64,000 bases of DNA from an uncultured Roseibium sp. (GCF_947496995.1 NZ_CANMFD010000004.1:558001-622000), one strand, 5' to 3'. Positions 50,501-59,074 are shown, numbered from the stretch's first letter. Notes: generated by a model from the letters alone, not told the origin. A program made the numbers and translations.

Positions 50501-53500
50501 CCGTCCGACCAGTCACCATAGGTTGCCACGCGGCCTGCCTGGTAATATTTGACCGTGCCGCCGTCGCCGCCGCTGCCGCCCTTTCCGCCGACTTCGACCG
50601 TCAGCTGGTAGGAACTGCCCTCGTCTGTCAGACGCGATATCTTGTCTTCCGTATTGCCGATCAGGTCGAGGATCTTGTGAGACGACGCATCGCTGCCGAG
50701 CGAACCGCCGATGCCGCCCCCGCCCCCGATGGACTGAAGAACGATCCCGTCCGCGTCGCCGCCGAATGTTTCGGTGACACCGTATTCTTCCACATAGACG
50801 CTGCCGCCCTTGCCGCCACTTCCGCCGGTCGCGCCGACGCCCACATTCAGCGTTCCCGAGAAACCGCCGGCATTCGCGGCAAGATAGAGAGTCCCGCCCT
50901 GTGAGTTTCCGCCGCCGCCGCCAATCGATTGTGCAACGATGCCCCTGGCGCCCGATCCCTGGGTCTGCACCGTGTAGCCGGCAAAATTATGCACCGTGAC
51001 GGAGTTGCCGTTGCCACCCGAACCGCCTTGACCGCCAAGTGAAATATCGGCCTTCAGAGACGCCACGCCGCCTTGTGCATAAGCGTTGCTGTTACCCACG
51101 CCACCGTTGCCGCCACCGCCGCCGATGGACTGTGCAAGCACGCCATGCGCGCCATCGCCGACCGTCAGCATGGTCCCATCGGGTGCCAATGTGGTCAAAC
51201 GAGTGGCACCGGTGCCGGTGGCATTGCTGTCTTCTCCGTAGGTGCCCAGAGTGACGGTAACAACGCCGCCAGCGCCACCGCCCGAGGTTGTATAGCTGTA
51301 GCCGGGATTGAAATCGCTCATGATGTTGCCGGCACCACCGCCGAAGGCAACACCTGCGGTGACCTCGACAGTATCCTTGTCGCCCAGCGTGGTGGAAAGC
51401 ACCGACGCGTCGCCGCCGTTGCCGCCGCCGCCGCCGATCGACTGCGCGACGATGCCATGTGCCGCATCGCCGATCGTCGTCAACCCGGATTCGTCGTCGA
51501 AGGATACGGTAACGCTACCGCCATTGCCCGCATTCGCACCGTTTCCGCCGACAGCGGCCTGATAATTGAAGGCGACCGGCACACCGGTTCCCGTCGGTGC
51601 GGCAACAACGAAATCGCTTGCCGAAACAGCCCCGCCGGAGCCCCCGCCGCCACCGATGGACTGGGCCAGGATACCGACCGAATTGTTCGGAGCGGATTGG
51701 CTGGTGGAATTGGTGACCAGGCCTGTCGCGATATAGGCTTCGGTCAGATCGAGATTCAGCGTTCCGCCACTGCCGCCAGCGCCACCACTGCCCCCGACGA
51801 TGAAGGCGGCATTGAAGCCGATCGTGGCGTCAAAATAGCTGGCGCTTCCGCCCGTGCCGCCGCCGCCGCCAATGGACTGGGCGATCAGACCTGGCGACTG
51901 CGCACCGGATGTGTTTACCGCAAATTCGTTCTGGACGAACCGGACAGTCCCGCCCGTACCACCGGCACCGGCCGAACCGCCCATTTGAAGGGCGAAAAAC
52001 GACAAGGCGCTGTAATTCTTGTCGCTGCCGCCGTTGCCGCCACCGCCACCGACAGACTGCGCAACCACACCGGGCGCGAAATCGCCGATTGTGGTGACGT
52101 GGGCATCGCCGTCATCATCAGGACTGGCGAGGCTTGAAAGATAGGGAACGAAGGTCCCGGACGAATTGTTGGCGCCGCAAACAGCCGAATTGTCTATACA
52201 CAGCAGACCGCCATCACCACCGCCTGAAGCCGAGCCTCCGATCCCGATGGAAGCAATGGCCGACAGGGTCACGCTACTGCCGCCGTTCCCGCCACCGCCG
52301 CCAATCGACTGGAACACCGCACCTGGCGATGAATCGCCGTACGTCGTGATTGCGCCGATATTGGGTATCGCAATGATGCCGCCATCGCCACCGGCTGCGC
52401 CCTGTCCTCCAACCCCGGCAATGCCCTTGGCATCTCCACCGGAGCCGCCGCCGCCGCCGATGGATTGCGCAAGGATCGCGATTGAGGACTCTCCTTTTGT
52501 GAAGACGCTTTCGGTATTCGAGATGCCGGCCGTGCCACCGTCGGAAGTCGAACTCCCCTGCGCGTTGCCACCCACGCTCACCAGACCGGAGGCCGAACCG
52601 GCCGCACCACCGCCACCGCCGATAGACTGGCCGATGATACCAAGTGCGTTGAACCCTTGCGTGGTGATCGGAGTGCTGGAGTTGATCGTCACGGTCCCGA
52701 CTGATCCGCCGCCGGCGCCGTCCCCCCCAAGTCCCACCAGGGTCGACGTGTCGATGCCCCCGGTTCCACCGCTGCCTGCAATCGATTGAGCGACAATGCC
52801 GAACGAGTGATCGCCGCTCGTCGTCAGTCCCTGGGCATCAAGGGAAACAAGCACATTCCCGGCATTGCCACCGTTGCCGCCGTTGCCGGCCTGACCGCCG
52901 AGGACACTGACGAAATCTCCCCCCGTGCCGCCGCCGCCACCGATCGAGTGGGCCGCGATAGCCGGGGCATAGTCGCCATTGGTCGAAACGGAACCAGCCC
53001 AAATGTCGACAGAAACCGTAACATTGCCTGCGTTGCCGCCAAAGCCGCCGCCACCACCGGTTCCCGCCAGCGCGGTTCCATCGCCGCCGTCACCGCCTTC
53101 TCCACCAATGCTCTGACCGAGAATGCCGTAGACGTAATCACCAGAGGCGGTGAGGTCTCCATCATTGTTAAGCGACAGGGAAACGGCACCGGCCGTGCCG
53201 CCGGACCCACCATAATGATCCTCGGCAGGACCGGTGCCACCGCTGCCGCCAGCGCTCTTGCCTGCCATGACGGCACTGATTTCCCCGACAGTGCCGAGCA
53301 CATCGAGAACTAGCGATTCACCGTTCGAAATGGTGACCGTCCCACCGTTGCCGCCGTTGCCTCCATTATCGCTGTTGTCGGTAGATGTGGTGCCATTGCC
53401 TCCCTGGCTCAGCCCCAACAATCCGAAGAGACCCGTCCCGCCACCCACAGTCACATCCCAGTAAATGCTGCCATCGATATCTCCGGTAATGCTTACCGCC

Positions 53501-54342
53501 CCACCGGCCCCCGCATTGCCGTTGTTGAAGCCACCTTGTCCACCGATGGATTTCGCGATGAACCCGCCTCCGCTGCCCATTCCCGTGAAGCGGCTGGAAC
53601 TCGAGCCGATATCAAAACTGGCCAGACTGTTGTTTACGATCGTGATTGCACCGCCGGACCCGCCCTGACCGCCCCGCTGATCCGACAGGACGGAATCATT
53701 TTGCTTGCCGCCCATACCACCGTAACTCTCGCCAAGATAAATAACGAAACCGGCGTTTGAACCTCCATCCACTTCATATCCACCGATCCCGTCGCTGGTG
53801 AAATAGAGCGAACCGCCGTTGCCGCCGGTTCCTCCATTTGAATCGTTGTCGCCATTGGTCTGATCGCCATCGCCCCCAAGGGAACGGGCATTCATGCCCA
53901 CCGCAAGGTCGGACGTATTGCCGACATGGTAGCTGATGGAGCTGTCGTTATAAATTCTGATGTCACCGCCGTTACCAGCGGTTCCTGTATCATCGCCCTG
54001 CGCTCCCGACGATTGCAGAAACCAGACCTGATCGTGTCCGCCGCTCGTCGGGACATCCATGTCCTGTTCGAAATAGTTGTTCACCGTCATCCCGACGCCG
54101 TCCGCGCCATATGACTGTCCGGAATCCGTAAAGTTGATAAGTGAATTGTACTCCCCGAAATTAAACGTACAGGTCCATGGGTCGCCCGTGGTATCGCAGC
54201 CGTCGTCGGCAAACACCGGCACCGCCCCGAGCAGGCAGGAGAGGGAAACAGTCGTCAGAAGAACCAGTCTGTGTCGGCGGAGGCAGGAGGAGACGGCATC
54301 CTTGCGGATTAAAAAATGTTCATTTGCAATGCTGCCACTCAA
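47596..54342 (-). CDS. Giant glycine-rich autotransporter (type V secretion), TTG start
   Basis: A 2248-residue surface protein. A long basic and hydrophobic signal region (RRHRLVLLTTVSLSCLLGAVPVFA) precedes the mature part, as is usual for autotransporters. The passenger (about 60-1900) is Gly/Ser/Thr-rich and contains about 17 copies of a core like QSIGGGGGNGG, plus several degenerate ones, usually 60-110 residues apart. It should form a long beta-helix. The last 280 residues are an autotransporter beta-barrel, with SCSWARLTAATGHRQ near its start and final residues SLRVSIPF, ending in phenylalanine. A TTG with GGGAG at seven bases upstream is the best start; an earlier TTG at 54381 lacks such a site. 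A role in adhesion or aggregation is inferred from family. Confidence 0.88.
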   Translation of the reverse strand: MSGSIANEHFLIRKDAVSSCLRRHRLVLLTTVSLSCLLGAVPVFADDGCDTTGDPWTCTFNFGEYNSLINFTDSGQSYGADGVGMTVNNYFEQDMDVPTSGGHDQVWFLQSSGAQGDDTGTAGNGGDIRIYNDSSISYHVGNTSDLAVGMNARSLGGDGDQTNGDNDSNGGTGGNGGSLYFTSDGIGGYEVDGGSNAGFVIYLGESYGGMGGKQNDSVLSDQRGGQGGSGGAITIVNNSLASFDIGSSSSRFTGMGSGGGFIAKSIGGQGGFNNGNAGAGGAVSITGDIDGSIYWDVTVGGGTGLFGLLGLSQGGNGTTSTDNSDNGGNGGNGGTVTISNGESLVLDVLGTVGEISAVMAGKSAGGSGGTGPAEDHYGGSGGTAGAVSLSLNNDGDLTASGDYVYGILGQSIGGEGGDGGDGTALAGTGGGGGFGGNAGNVTVSVDIWAGSVSTNGDYAPAIAAHSIGGGGGTGGDFVSVLGGQAGNGGNGGNAGNVLVSLDAQGLTTSGDHSFGIVAQSIAGSGGTGGIDTSTLVGLGGDGAGGGSVGTVTINSSTPITTQGFNALGIIGQSIGGGGGAAGSASGLVSVGGNAQGSSTSDGGTAGISNTESVFTKGESSIAILAQSIGGGGGSGGDAKGIAGVGGQGAAGGDGGIIAIPNIGAITTYGDSSPGAVFQSIGGGGGNGGSSVTLSAIASIGIGGSASGGGDGGLLCIDNSAVCGANNSSGTFVPYLSSLASPDDDGDAHVTTIGDFAPGVVAQSVGGGGGNGGSDKNYSALSFFALQMGGSAGAGGTGGTVRFVQNEFAVNTSGAQSPGLIAQSIGGGGGTGGSASYFDATIGFNAAFIVGGSGGAGGSGGTLNLDLTEAYIATGLVTNSTSQSAPNNSVGILAQSIGGGGGSGGAVSASDFVVAAPTGTGVPVAFNYQAAVGGNGANAGNGGSVTVSFDDESGLTTIGDAAHGIVAQSIGGGGGNGGDASVLSTTLGDKDTVEVTAGVAFGGGAGNIMSDFNPGYSYTTSGGGAGGVVTVTLGTYGEDSNATGTGATRLTTLAPDGTMLTVGDGAHGVLAQSIGGGGGNGGVGNSNAYAQGGVASLKADISLGGQGGSGGNGNSVTVHNFAGYTVQTQGSGARGIVAQSIGGGGGNSQGGTLYLAANAGGFSGTLNVGVGATGGSGGKGGSVYVEEYGVTETFGGDADGIVLQSIGGGGGIGGSLGSDASSHKILDLIGNTEDKISRLTDEGSSYQLTVEVGGKGGSGGDGGTVKYYQAGRVATYGDWSDGVVLQSIGGGGGQGGSSVATGGDVTANIEVSVGGTGGSGGAGGDAALWVSGGSSSLIETHGYGAAGLLMQSIGGGGGQGGDGSDSQTGTMAIGGDGGGSGGAGNDGGSVYTYNDSGIFINTYGSDAAGLIAQAIGGGGGTGGVGSSVEATRADGHELSVSVGGKGGVAGDGGTINLQAETSIVTLGNRSHGVLLQSIGGGGGLGVTGSVGDDLDLAIGGTGGAAGDGNTVTYSLTGGTGVATGGIGAHGVIAQSIGGGGGLGGDATGGVLSVLTSGENASGGASGNGGAISLDIGAPIAVTGQDAIGVVAQSIGGGGGLGGSGTGAFAGVTSSDGSGTGGDVTLTISDKVSSTGTRGMGVFAQSQGPDGNDQVTITASSGGLIIGGYSDSSSAVMVAGGNGNSLVLNGDSVVESGSYVTGNDYGDNYAVRYSGSGTTAEGAILNVTVNDTASLHGDVLLENADGNTAGTITNNSSYTLAGGYFYGAHIVNNGRFVLNRAHDTGTTVLTGNFVQSDAGKLVADIDLNNYGSDLFDIRGDASLDGTLGVEAISLLPNRRTRFLTVGGALSGSLSPQDSLIFDYAINKIGTDHYLSVDAADFTPVDKTPMNDDQIRLAKNLQSIWNLGGNNAFGSLFGAIANEVDNAGRDYGDTLDELRPRAALAPAVEQSFEMLAFGNSLMSCPVFEADNAFLSEGSCSWARLTAATGHRQSMGTAPSYNADAVTYTMGAQKEIAPGWFVGTAAAFQQSWISQASESVSGEGIGGFAGVSLKHEIGDWTLSGAVSGGYGQYDLDRRISITNVSETVSSSPNVYNGAIRARIARTFAATDFYAKPYVDLDAVYSRVGEYKESGVYGLEFDETDQWNFAVSPSLEFGSRYTYDSGASLRFFGRVGLTVLANSDWQTSAQFASAPAGTGKFTTTLDHEDVFASIGAGLQVTSIDGFDLRLEYDGRFSDKLATNSGSLRVSIPF
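49530..52960 (-). repeat. Tandem protein-coding repeats encoding QSIGGGGG cores
   Basis: Within the autotransporter gene the segment coding for a GIVAQSIGGGGG-type motif recurs about 17 times. On the plus strand the copies read as CCGCCGCCACCGCCGAT followed by a conserved tail. Spacing is irregular (roughly 150 to 350 bases) and the intervening sequence varies, so these are diverged protein repeats that could recombine, not a CRISPR array or satellite. Confidence 0.8.
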
Positions 54343-54579
54343 TATTTTACTCCCGATAAAAAAATATGCCCGTCCTTCCAATCGCCGAATACCCGACGGA
54401 AGCCGTCGGTCTCGAAAAGGACCGGCGAACGGACTTGGTACTTCTTGCAGGTGACGAACGCAGACTCACGCGGGAATCGATGAACCTGTTAAAATTTTCG
54501 ATGAAACGGCTTCTTGAAAACAATTTGCGAACAACTCTCCGCTATTGCAGAGTACGGAAAAATAACAAGCGGTTGGAAA
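54343..54579. promoter_or_regulatory. Divergent promoter region of autotransporter and two-component genes
   Basis: About 235 bases separate the two start codons. An inverted repeat CCGACGG-AAG-CCGTCGG lies at 54393-54409, about 50 bases from the autotransporter start, and AT-rich stretches follow on both sides. No clear pair of LytTR direct repeats was found. Regulation of the autotransporter by the adjacent response regulator is plausible only from position. Confidence 0.4.
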
Positions 54580-55722
54580 ATGATTGACGTAGAGGAGGTT
54601 ACAGGCTGCCCACCTGCGCAGGCGCGGACACACGACCGGTATTGGCGGGAAATCTCGAGGTCAAGTGAACAGCCCGCCGCCGGAGGGCAGTCCGGAAACA
54701 ACCGCACATTCTGGAAACTGCACACTGCCGGGTGGGCTTTCATAGCGCTGTACGGGTTCTCCGCCAGAACAGTCGCGTTTTCTGACACCGGAACGGCTTT
54801 CATACTCACCCTGGCGCTGGATAGCGTCGGCTTCGTCCTCACCGCGTCGATGCATGTTTTCTTCCTGTCCCGGGTGAGGAGAATCACTGCGACACCCGTT
54901 ATTCTGACCGTGGCAGGCCTGTGTCTTTCGGGAGGCATATTGCAAACCTGGCTGGCATGGCATCTGCGTGACCAGTTCTTTCCACTCGCTCAAACCTTCA
55001 ACACTCCTGTCACACCGGTGATTTTCTACACGTCGGTTCTCCTGGGCTGGGCCCTTGCCTATTACTGTTTGCGAGCGGACTACGAGGCAGGGCTGGAGCG
55101 CTTGCGGCGCAGCAAGGCCCAGACGGAGACCATGCGTTCGGAACTGGAGCAGTTGAGGCTCCAGCTGGCTCCGCACTTCCTGTTCAACGCCCTGAATTCC
55201 GTTACGGCTGAAATCCATGAAAGGCCCGATGTCGCCCTGGAAATGGTGCGCAAGATCGCGAGCTATCTTCGCTATTGCCTCAATCAGCGAGGCCGCGATC
55301 TCTATCCGCTGGCCGAGGAAATCGAGGCAATGCAGGCCTATCTCCACATTCAGGAGATCCGCTTCGAGGACAGGCTGACCTGCACCGTCGCCGTTGATCC
55401 TGCCGCCAGAAATCTCCTTATTCCGCACATGATCCTGCAGGGCCTTGTGGAAAATGCAGTGAAACATGGATTGAAACACGACACCGACAGTATCCACGTC
55501 AAGGTTGACGTTGAGAAAACCGATGCCGCTGCCGTAAGGATTAGAGTCTCGAACTCTGGCGTGCTGGCCGCGCCTGACGACAAACGCCAATCAATCGGAC
55601 TGACCAACATCAAACAGCGCCTGAACCTCCATTTCCCGCAGGCGAACGAGCTTTCCATCCGCGAAGTTCAAGGGGTCGTGATCGCCCAGATCATCCTGAA
55701 AGGTTCTGCATGCACCGTGTGA
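54580..55722 (+). CDS. LytS/YpdA-type sensor histidine kinase
   Basis: A 380-residue membrane kinase of the His_kinase (LytS/AlgZ) type. Four predicted membrane helices lie at about residues 48-66, 72-94, 100-122 and 140-158. The phosphoacceptor is His199 in LQLAPHFLFNALNSV. The ATP-binding part has MILQGLVENAVKHGL (N box) and QSIGLTNIKQRLNLHF (G box). It ends 12 bases inside the response-regulator gene, so the two are translationally coupled. The ATG was chosen over a TTG at 54514; a strong AGAGGAGG inside the gene (54590-54597) is not followed by a start codon. The signal is unknown; sensing probably involves the membrane domain because no periplasmic domain is present. Confidence 0.85.
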   Translation: MIDVEEVTGCPPAQARTHDRYWREISRSSEQPAAGGQSGNNRTFWKLHTAGWAFIALYGFSARTVAFSDTGTAFILTLALDSVGFVLTASMHVFFLSRVRRITATPVILTVAGLCLSGGILQTWLAWHLRDQFFPLAQTFNTPVTPVIFYTSVLLGWALAYYCLRADYEAGLERLRRSKAQTETMRSELEQLRLQLAPHFLFNALNSVTAEIHERPDVALEMVRKIASYLRYCLNQRGRDLYPLAEEIEAMQAYLHIQEIRFEDRLTCTVAVDPAARNLLIPHMILQGLVENAVKHGLKHDTDSIHVKVDVEKTDAAAVRIRVSNSGVLAAPDDKRQSIGLTNIKQRLNLHFPQANELSIREVQGVVIAQIILKGSACTV

Positions 55723-56447
55723 TCCTCGTCGACGATGAGCCTTCGGCACGACGCGGCTTGAGAAGAATGCTCGGCCAGTATGACGATATAGAGATCGTTG
55801 CCGAAGCCGGTGACATTGCCGCCGCGCAGGGCCTGATCAGCCGGCTTGAACCGGACGCGGTCTTTCTGGATGTGGAACTGAGCGGCGAAACGGGTTTCAA
55901 ACTGGCCCCCACCCTGCCACCCCGGACAGCCGTCATTATTGTCAGCGCGCACGACAATTATGCGATCAGCGCATTCGACATCGCGGCAATCGACTTTCTG
56001 GTGAAACCGGTTGCGCCGCAGCGCCTGGAAACGACGATCGAACGGCTCCGCGAGAGAATGCACTCCCTGAACGGTCGGCCGGCTGCGAGCGTCGATCCTA
56101 CGGCAAACGGCACCGGCGACAGGATCCACCTAAAAACCTCGTCGTCATCGATGATGGTCGCTGCCCACACGATCTCCATGCTGCAGGCGGAAGGCGATTA
56201 TACACGCATATTCCTGCAGTCGGACCAGAGCCATCTGGTCAGCCGTTTACTGCGGAAATTCGAACCCGAACTCCCCAGCCCTCCCTTCCACCGCCTGGGC
56301 CGGTCACTGATCGTCAACAAGGATCACATAGACAAAGTGGAATGGGGCACCACAAGCGGCAGCTGCCTGCATTTCGTCTCCTGCAGCGAAACCGTCGACC
56401 TCGGCCGCACCGGCACAAGACGCCTGCGCGAACTCCTCAAGATCTGA
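55710..56447 (+). CDS. LytTR-family response regulator
   Basis: A 245-residue response regulator. The receiver domain is residues 1-120, with the acidic pair in ILVDDEPSARRG, the phosphorylated Asp54 in AVFLDVELSG and Lys in FLVKPVAPQRLE. The C-terminal LytTR DNA-binding domain (about 140-243) contains MLQAEGDYTRIFLQSDQSHLVSRLLRKFE and FHRLGRSLIVNKDHIDKVE. It overlaps the kinase gene by 13 bases. LytTR regulators often control surface and extracellular functions, which fits the divergent autotransporter gene. Confidence 0.9.
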   Translation: MHRVILVDDEPSARRGLRRMLGQYDDIEIVAEAGDIAAAQGLISRLEPDAVFLDVELSGETGFKLAPTLPPRTAVIIVSAHDNYAISAFDIAAIDFLVKPVAPQRLETTIERLRERMHSLNGRPAASVDPTANGTGDRIHLKTSSSSMMVAAHTISMLQAEGDYTRIFLQSDQSHLVSRLLRKFEPELPSPPFHRLGRSLIVNKDHIDKVEWGTTSGSCLHFVSCSETVDLGRTGTRRLRELLKI

Positions 56448-56542
56448 TCTGCACACGCCGGAGATCCCGGCATGCGCCAGGCCACAGGACGGGTGTGGCT
56501 TCAATTGCCCCGGAGCGTGGGGCCGCTCATCGGAGCGGGCAA

Positions 56543-57259
56543 TCAGGTCCTCAGCACGACCCTGTCTCCCCGAGAAACCGCCTCGGAGACTTCGACGGTC
56601 ATGCCTTCATCGTCGACATTGACGCCGGTTGTCACCAGCACCGGCTGCGAGGAAGGAATTTCCAGCAGCAGCGCCTCATGGGGTCCCGGCAGGCGGGTCA
56701 TGATTGTTGTTTCAAGGCGGAAGAAGTCCTCCACTCCGCAAGCCCGCAGCGCGGCAGTCACGCCGCCTGCGGTATCGATGTGATCGAGAATGCCGGAAAA
56801 GCGGGGCGACAGCGGATAGAAGTGACGCGCCAGCATCGCAGGCCGCCCCTGCACGAGACGGATGAACTCGGCGCGCTGGACACGGGTTCCGGTCTTCACA
56901 CCGAAGGCTCGTGCAATATTGGCCGGAGCCGCCTGACGGCGCTTGCCGACCATGTTCAGTTGCGTGCTCCTGCCTTCGCTCGACAGGTTCACGCTGAACC
57001 GCGTGCGGCGGCCAAGGGTGTAGACGAAGCGGTCTTCGCACACGAAATTGCCGCGTCCCTGCCAGCCGGTGATGTGACCGCTTGATTTCAGACGGTCGAA
57101 CGCCTTGCGCACCTCGTAGAACGACAGCCCGCTCTTCTCGGCCATTGCCGTCAGTGAAGGCAGCTTGCTGCCGGCCGGCAGGCTGCCGGTCTCGATCTTT
57201 TCGCGCAATTCGCTGACGAGCGCGCGCCAGCCCTGCTCGAGAGGAGGCGAGTGAAGCAC
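56543..57259 (-). CDS. GntR-family regulator with UTRA domain (GTG start)
   Basis: A 238-residue regulator of the HutC/PhnF branch. The winged helix-turn-helix is at about 10-75, with SLPAGSKLPSLTAMAEKSGLSFYEVRKAFDRLKSSGHITG and the wing GWQGRGNFV. The UTRA effector domain follows, with VQRAEFIRLVQGRPAMLARHFYP and the late strand VLVTTGVNVDDEGMTVE. The GTG chosen has AGGGAGA at six bases; the open frame continues upstream into the divergent gene and is not credible there. It is divergent from the two binding-protein genes and likely controls them. PhnF-like members often respond to phosphonates, but nothing here proves that. Confidence 0.82.
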   Translation of the reverse strand: MLHSPPLEQGWRALVSELREKIETGSLPAGSKLPSLTAMAEKSGLSFYEVRKAFDRLKSSGHITGWQGRGNFVCEDRFVYTLGRRTRFSVNLSSEGRSTQLNMVGKRRQAAPANIARAFGVKTGTRVQRAEFIRLVQGRPAMLARHFYPLSPRFSGILDHIDTAGGVTAALRACGVEDFFRLETTIMTRLPGPHEALLLEIPSSQPVLVTTGVNVDDEGMTVEVSEAVSRGDRVVLRT

Positions 57260-57327
57260 AAGGCATCTCCCTGACCCGTTTCCATCAAGGCATAGCTTGA
57301 CATGAGCCCATTGCACAGTCGTGACAG

Positions 57328-57362
57328 CGCGCACACCCGGCAGGTGTGCGCGAAGCTTTTTT
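57328..57362 (+). terminator. Terminator-like hairpin in leader of binding-protein operon
   Basis: CGCGCACACC and GGTGTGCGCG pair perfectly over 10 bases with a five-base loop. AAGC and six Ts follow at 57357-57362, as in an intrinsic terminator on the plus strand. No plus-strand gene ends nearby; the first start codon is about 95 bases further on, so this may be an attenuator in a leader or an operator for the divergent GntR protein. Confidence 0.6.
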
Positions 57363-57458
57363 GAATAGCTGGTTACGACGGCAAAACCGTCATCGCACTG
57401 CAAAAGAGGCCCCCCATTCGAGTGAGCGTCACTGATTTTTCTCCATGAGGAGCTGGAA

Positions 57459-59042
57459 ATGTCCGTCACTCGCCGTGAATTTCTCACCTACGCCGCCTCC
57501 GGCGCCACCGTGCTGACCCTGTCGCACCTGCTCGACCCGACAAGGGCCCTGGCCGCCTCCCCCGACATCGTTGCCGGGATGATCGAAAGCCAGACACCGA
57601 AATCAGGCGGTATCCTGACTTATGGCCAGACCTACCCGAACTGGGCGCTCGGCCAGTCCAACCGCGGTCAGCATCCCTATTTCTGGCTCGACCTCCTGAC
57701 TCGCTCCGTCTGGAATGGCCTGACCTGGGTCGACGAGGACATGAACGTTCAGCTCGACCTGGCAAGTTCGATGGCCCCGAGCGACGATCTGACCGTCTGG
57801 GACATCGGCCTGCGAGAAGGTGTCATGTTCCACGATGGCACCGAAATGACCTCCGAGGACGTCGTGTCATCCCTGCAGTTCCATATGCTGGGCGGTGTCG
57901 GCCTGATCCGTACCCAGATGAAGAGCGTCGAGCCGAACGGCAAATACGGCGTGCGCGTTCATCTCAACGGCGCCAATGCGGAATTCCCGCATTCGCTCGC
58001 CGAATACCGCGCCATGATCCTGAAAAAGAACGATGTCGATACAATCGGCTTCGACGGCATCGGCACCGGGCCGTTCAAGCTCGTTGAAATCGACAATGCC
58101 CGCCAGTTCCGTGCCGTACGCAACGAGAACTACTGGATGGAAAACGGACCTTATCTCGATGAGGTGCGCGGCGTCCTGACGATGGGCAACGCGGCCATCA
58201 ACGGCTTCCGCGCCGGTCAGCTCAACGCGGTCTTCAACATCGATCCCGGTCAGGTCGGCCAGTTCGAGGACGCCGGCGGCAGGACCCATGCATCGGCCTC
58301 CGGCGACCAGTTCTGGCTCGCCCTGCCGAAGAACCTCGACTTCCCGTGGAACGACAAGCTGATCCGCCAGGCCATGTCGCTGGCCATCGACCGTCAGAAG
58401 ATCAACCGGATCATCTACAACGATCCGAACGGCTGGACCGGCAATGACACCCACATGAACGGCGTCAACGGCGAATGGGTTGCCCGCCCGATCGAGCGCG
58501 ACGTCGAAAAGGCCAGGGCCCTTCTGGCAGAGGCCGGTTACGGCGAGGGTGTCACCCTGCCGGCGATCGCCTTCTGTCCGTCCTTCCCGGAAGAGCCGCG
58601 TGTCTATCCGATTGTCGCCGAAAGCCTTGCGGAAGCCGGCATCACGCTGGAATTCCAGGAACGGCCCTGCGATGGTTTCAATCCCTACACGGAAGCGGTG
58701 AACAAGCCTTATGGCCGGCCGAAGCGCAGCCTGGTCGGGCCGCGCAATCCCTTCATCAACCTGTCGCGCCTGACCACCGGCAACCCGGCGGAACGCGGTG
58801 CCTGGGAAGGACCCCGGGCCGACCGTTACGGCAGTCTTCTCGTTGAAGCCGTCAGCCAGCAGGATCCGGAGGCCCGCCAGGCACTCTATGCCGAAGCACA
58901 GCGCATCGCCCAGGAAGAGGTCCCGGGCATCATGCTCGGCGGACGGCGCAACATGGCGGCCCATGCGGCCAATGTGAAAAACCTTCGCAGCCACAGCCAG
59001 AACTGGTCCAGCCGCTTCGAATACGTCTGGATCGACGCCTGA
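57459..59042 (+). CDS. Tat-exported peptide-type ABC solute-binding protein, first paralogue
   Basis: A 527-residue family 5 receptor. The N-terminus VTRREFLTYAASGATVLTLSHLL has the twin-arginine motif RREFL and a mild hydrophobic stretch, so export folded through Tat is expected. Family features are LREGVMFHDGTEMTSEDVVSSLQFHM, IGTGPFKLVEID and AMSLAIDRQKINRIIY. Its sequence is close to the next gene product along the whole length, including NWALGQSNRGQHPY, GWTGNDTHMNGVN, ERPCDGFNPYT and the end YVWIDA. A GC-rich stem-loop follows the stop codon. The ligand is unknown. It is first in the operon, behind a terminator-like leader hairpin. Confidence 0.88.
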   Translation: MSVTRREFLTYAASGATVLTLSHLLDPTRALAASPDIVAGMIESQTPKSGGILTYGQTYPNWALGQSNRGQHPYFWLDLLTRSVWNGLTWVDEDMNVQLDLASSMAPSDDLTVWDIGLREGVMFHDGTEMTSEDVVSSLQFHMLGGVGLIRTQMKSVEPNGKYGVRVHLNGANAEFPHSLAEYRAMILKKNDVDTIGFDGIGTGPFKLVEIDNARQFRAVRNENYWMENGPYLDEVRGVLTMGNAAINGFRAGQLNAVFNIDPGQVGQFEDAGGRTHASASGDQFWLALPKNLDFPWNDKLIRQAMSLAIDRQKINRIIYNDPNGWTGNDTHMNGVNGEWVARPIERDVEKARALLAEAGYGEGVTLPAIAFCPSFPEEPRVYPIVAESLAEAGITLEFQERPCDGFNPYTEAVNKPYGRPKRSLVGPRNPFINLSRLTTGNPAERGAWEGPRADRYGSLLVEAVSQQDPEARQALYAEAQRIAQEEVPGIMLGGRRNMAAHAANVKNLRSHSQNWSSRFEYVWIDA

Positions 59043-59047
59043 CCTCA

Positions 59048-59074
59048 AGGGGGCGCGACCTGGCCGCGCCCCCT
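59048..59074 (+). promoter_or_regulatory. Stem-loop between tandem binding-protein genes
   Basis: AGGGGGCGCG and CGCGCCCCCT form a perfect 10-base-pair stem with a seven-base loop, six bases after the first paralogue's stop codon. There is no T-run. It would protect the upstream message or allow separate levels of the two receptors. Confidence 0.6.

Noticed and set aside
48733..50904. Open plus-strand frame of about 720 codons opposite the autotransporter gene
   Set aside because: It is the complement of GC-rich glycine repeats, has an Ala/Arg-rich composition, no ribosome-binding site and no domain. The minus strand has signal peptide, repeats and beta-barrel.
49530..52960. Regular GC-rich repeats resembling a CRISPR or satellite array
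   Set aside because: Copies are diverged, spacing is irregular and every copy keeps the autotransporter reading frame, so they are protein repeats.
56481..56499. GCCACA/TGTGGC inverted repeat as a terminator after the response-regulator gene
   Set aside because: Only six base pairs and followed by two Ts; too weak to call, although a terminator is expected between these convergent genes.
57867..59048. Minus-strand frame of almost 400 codons opposite the first Tat-exported receptor
   Set aside because: A similar mirror frame occurs opposite the second receptor, as expected from shared codon use; the sense strand has a twin-arginine signal and full family 5 sequence.
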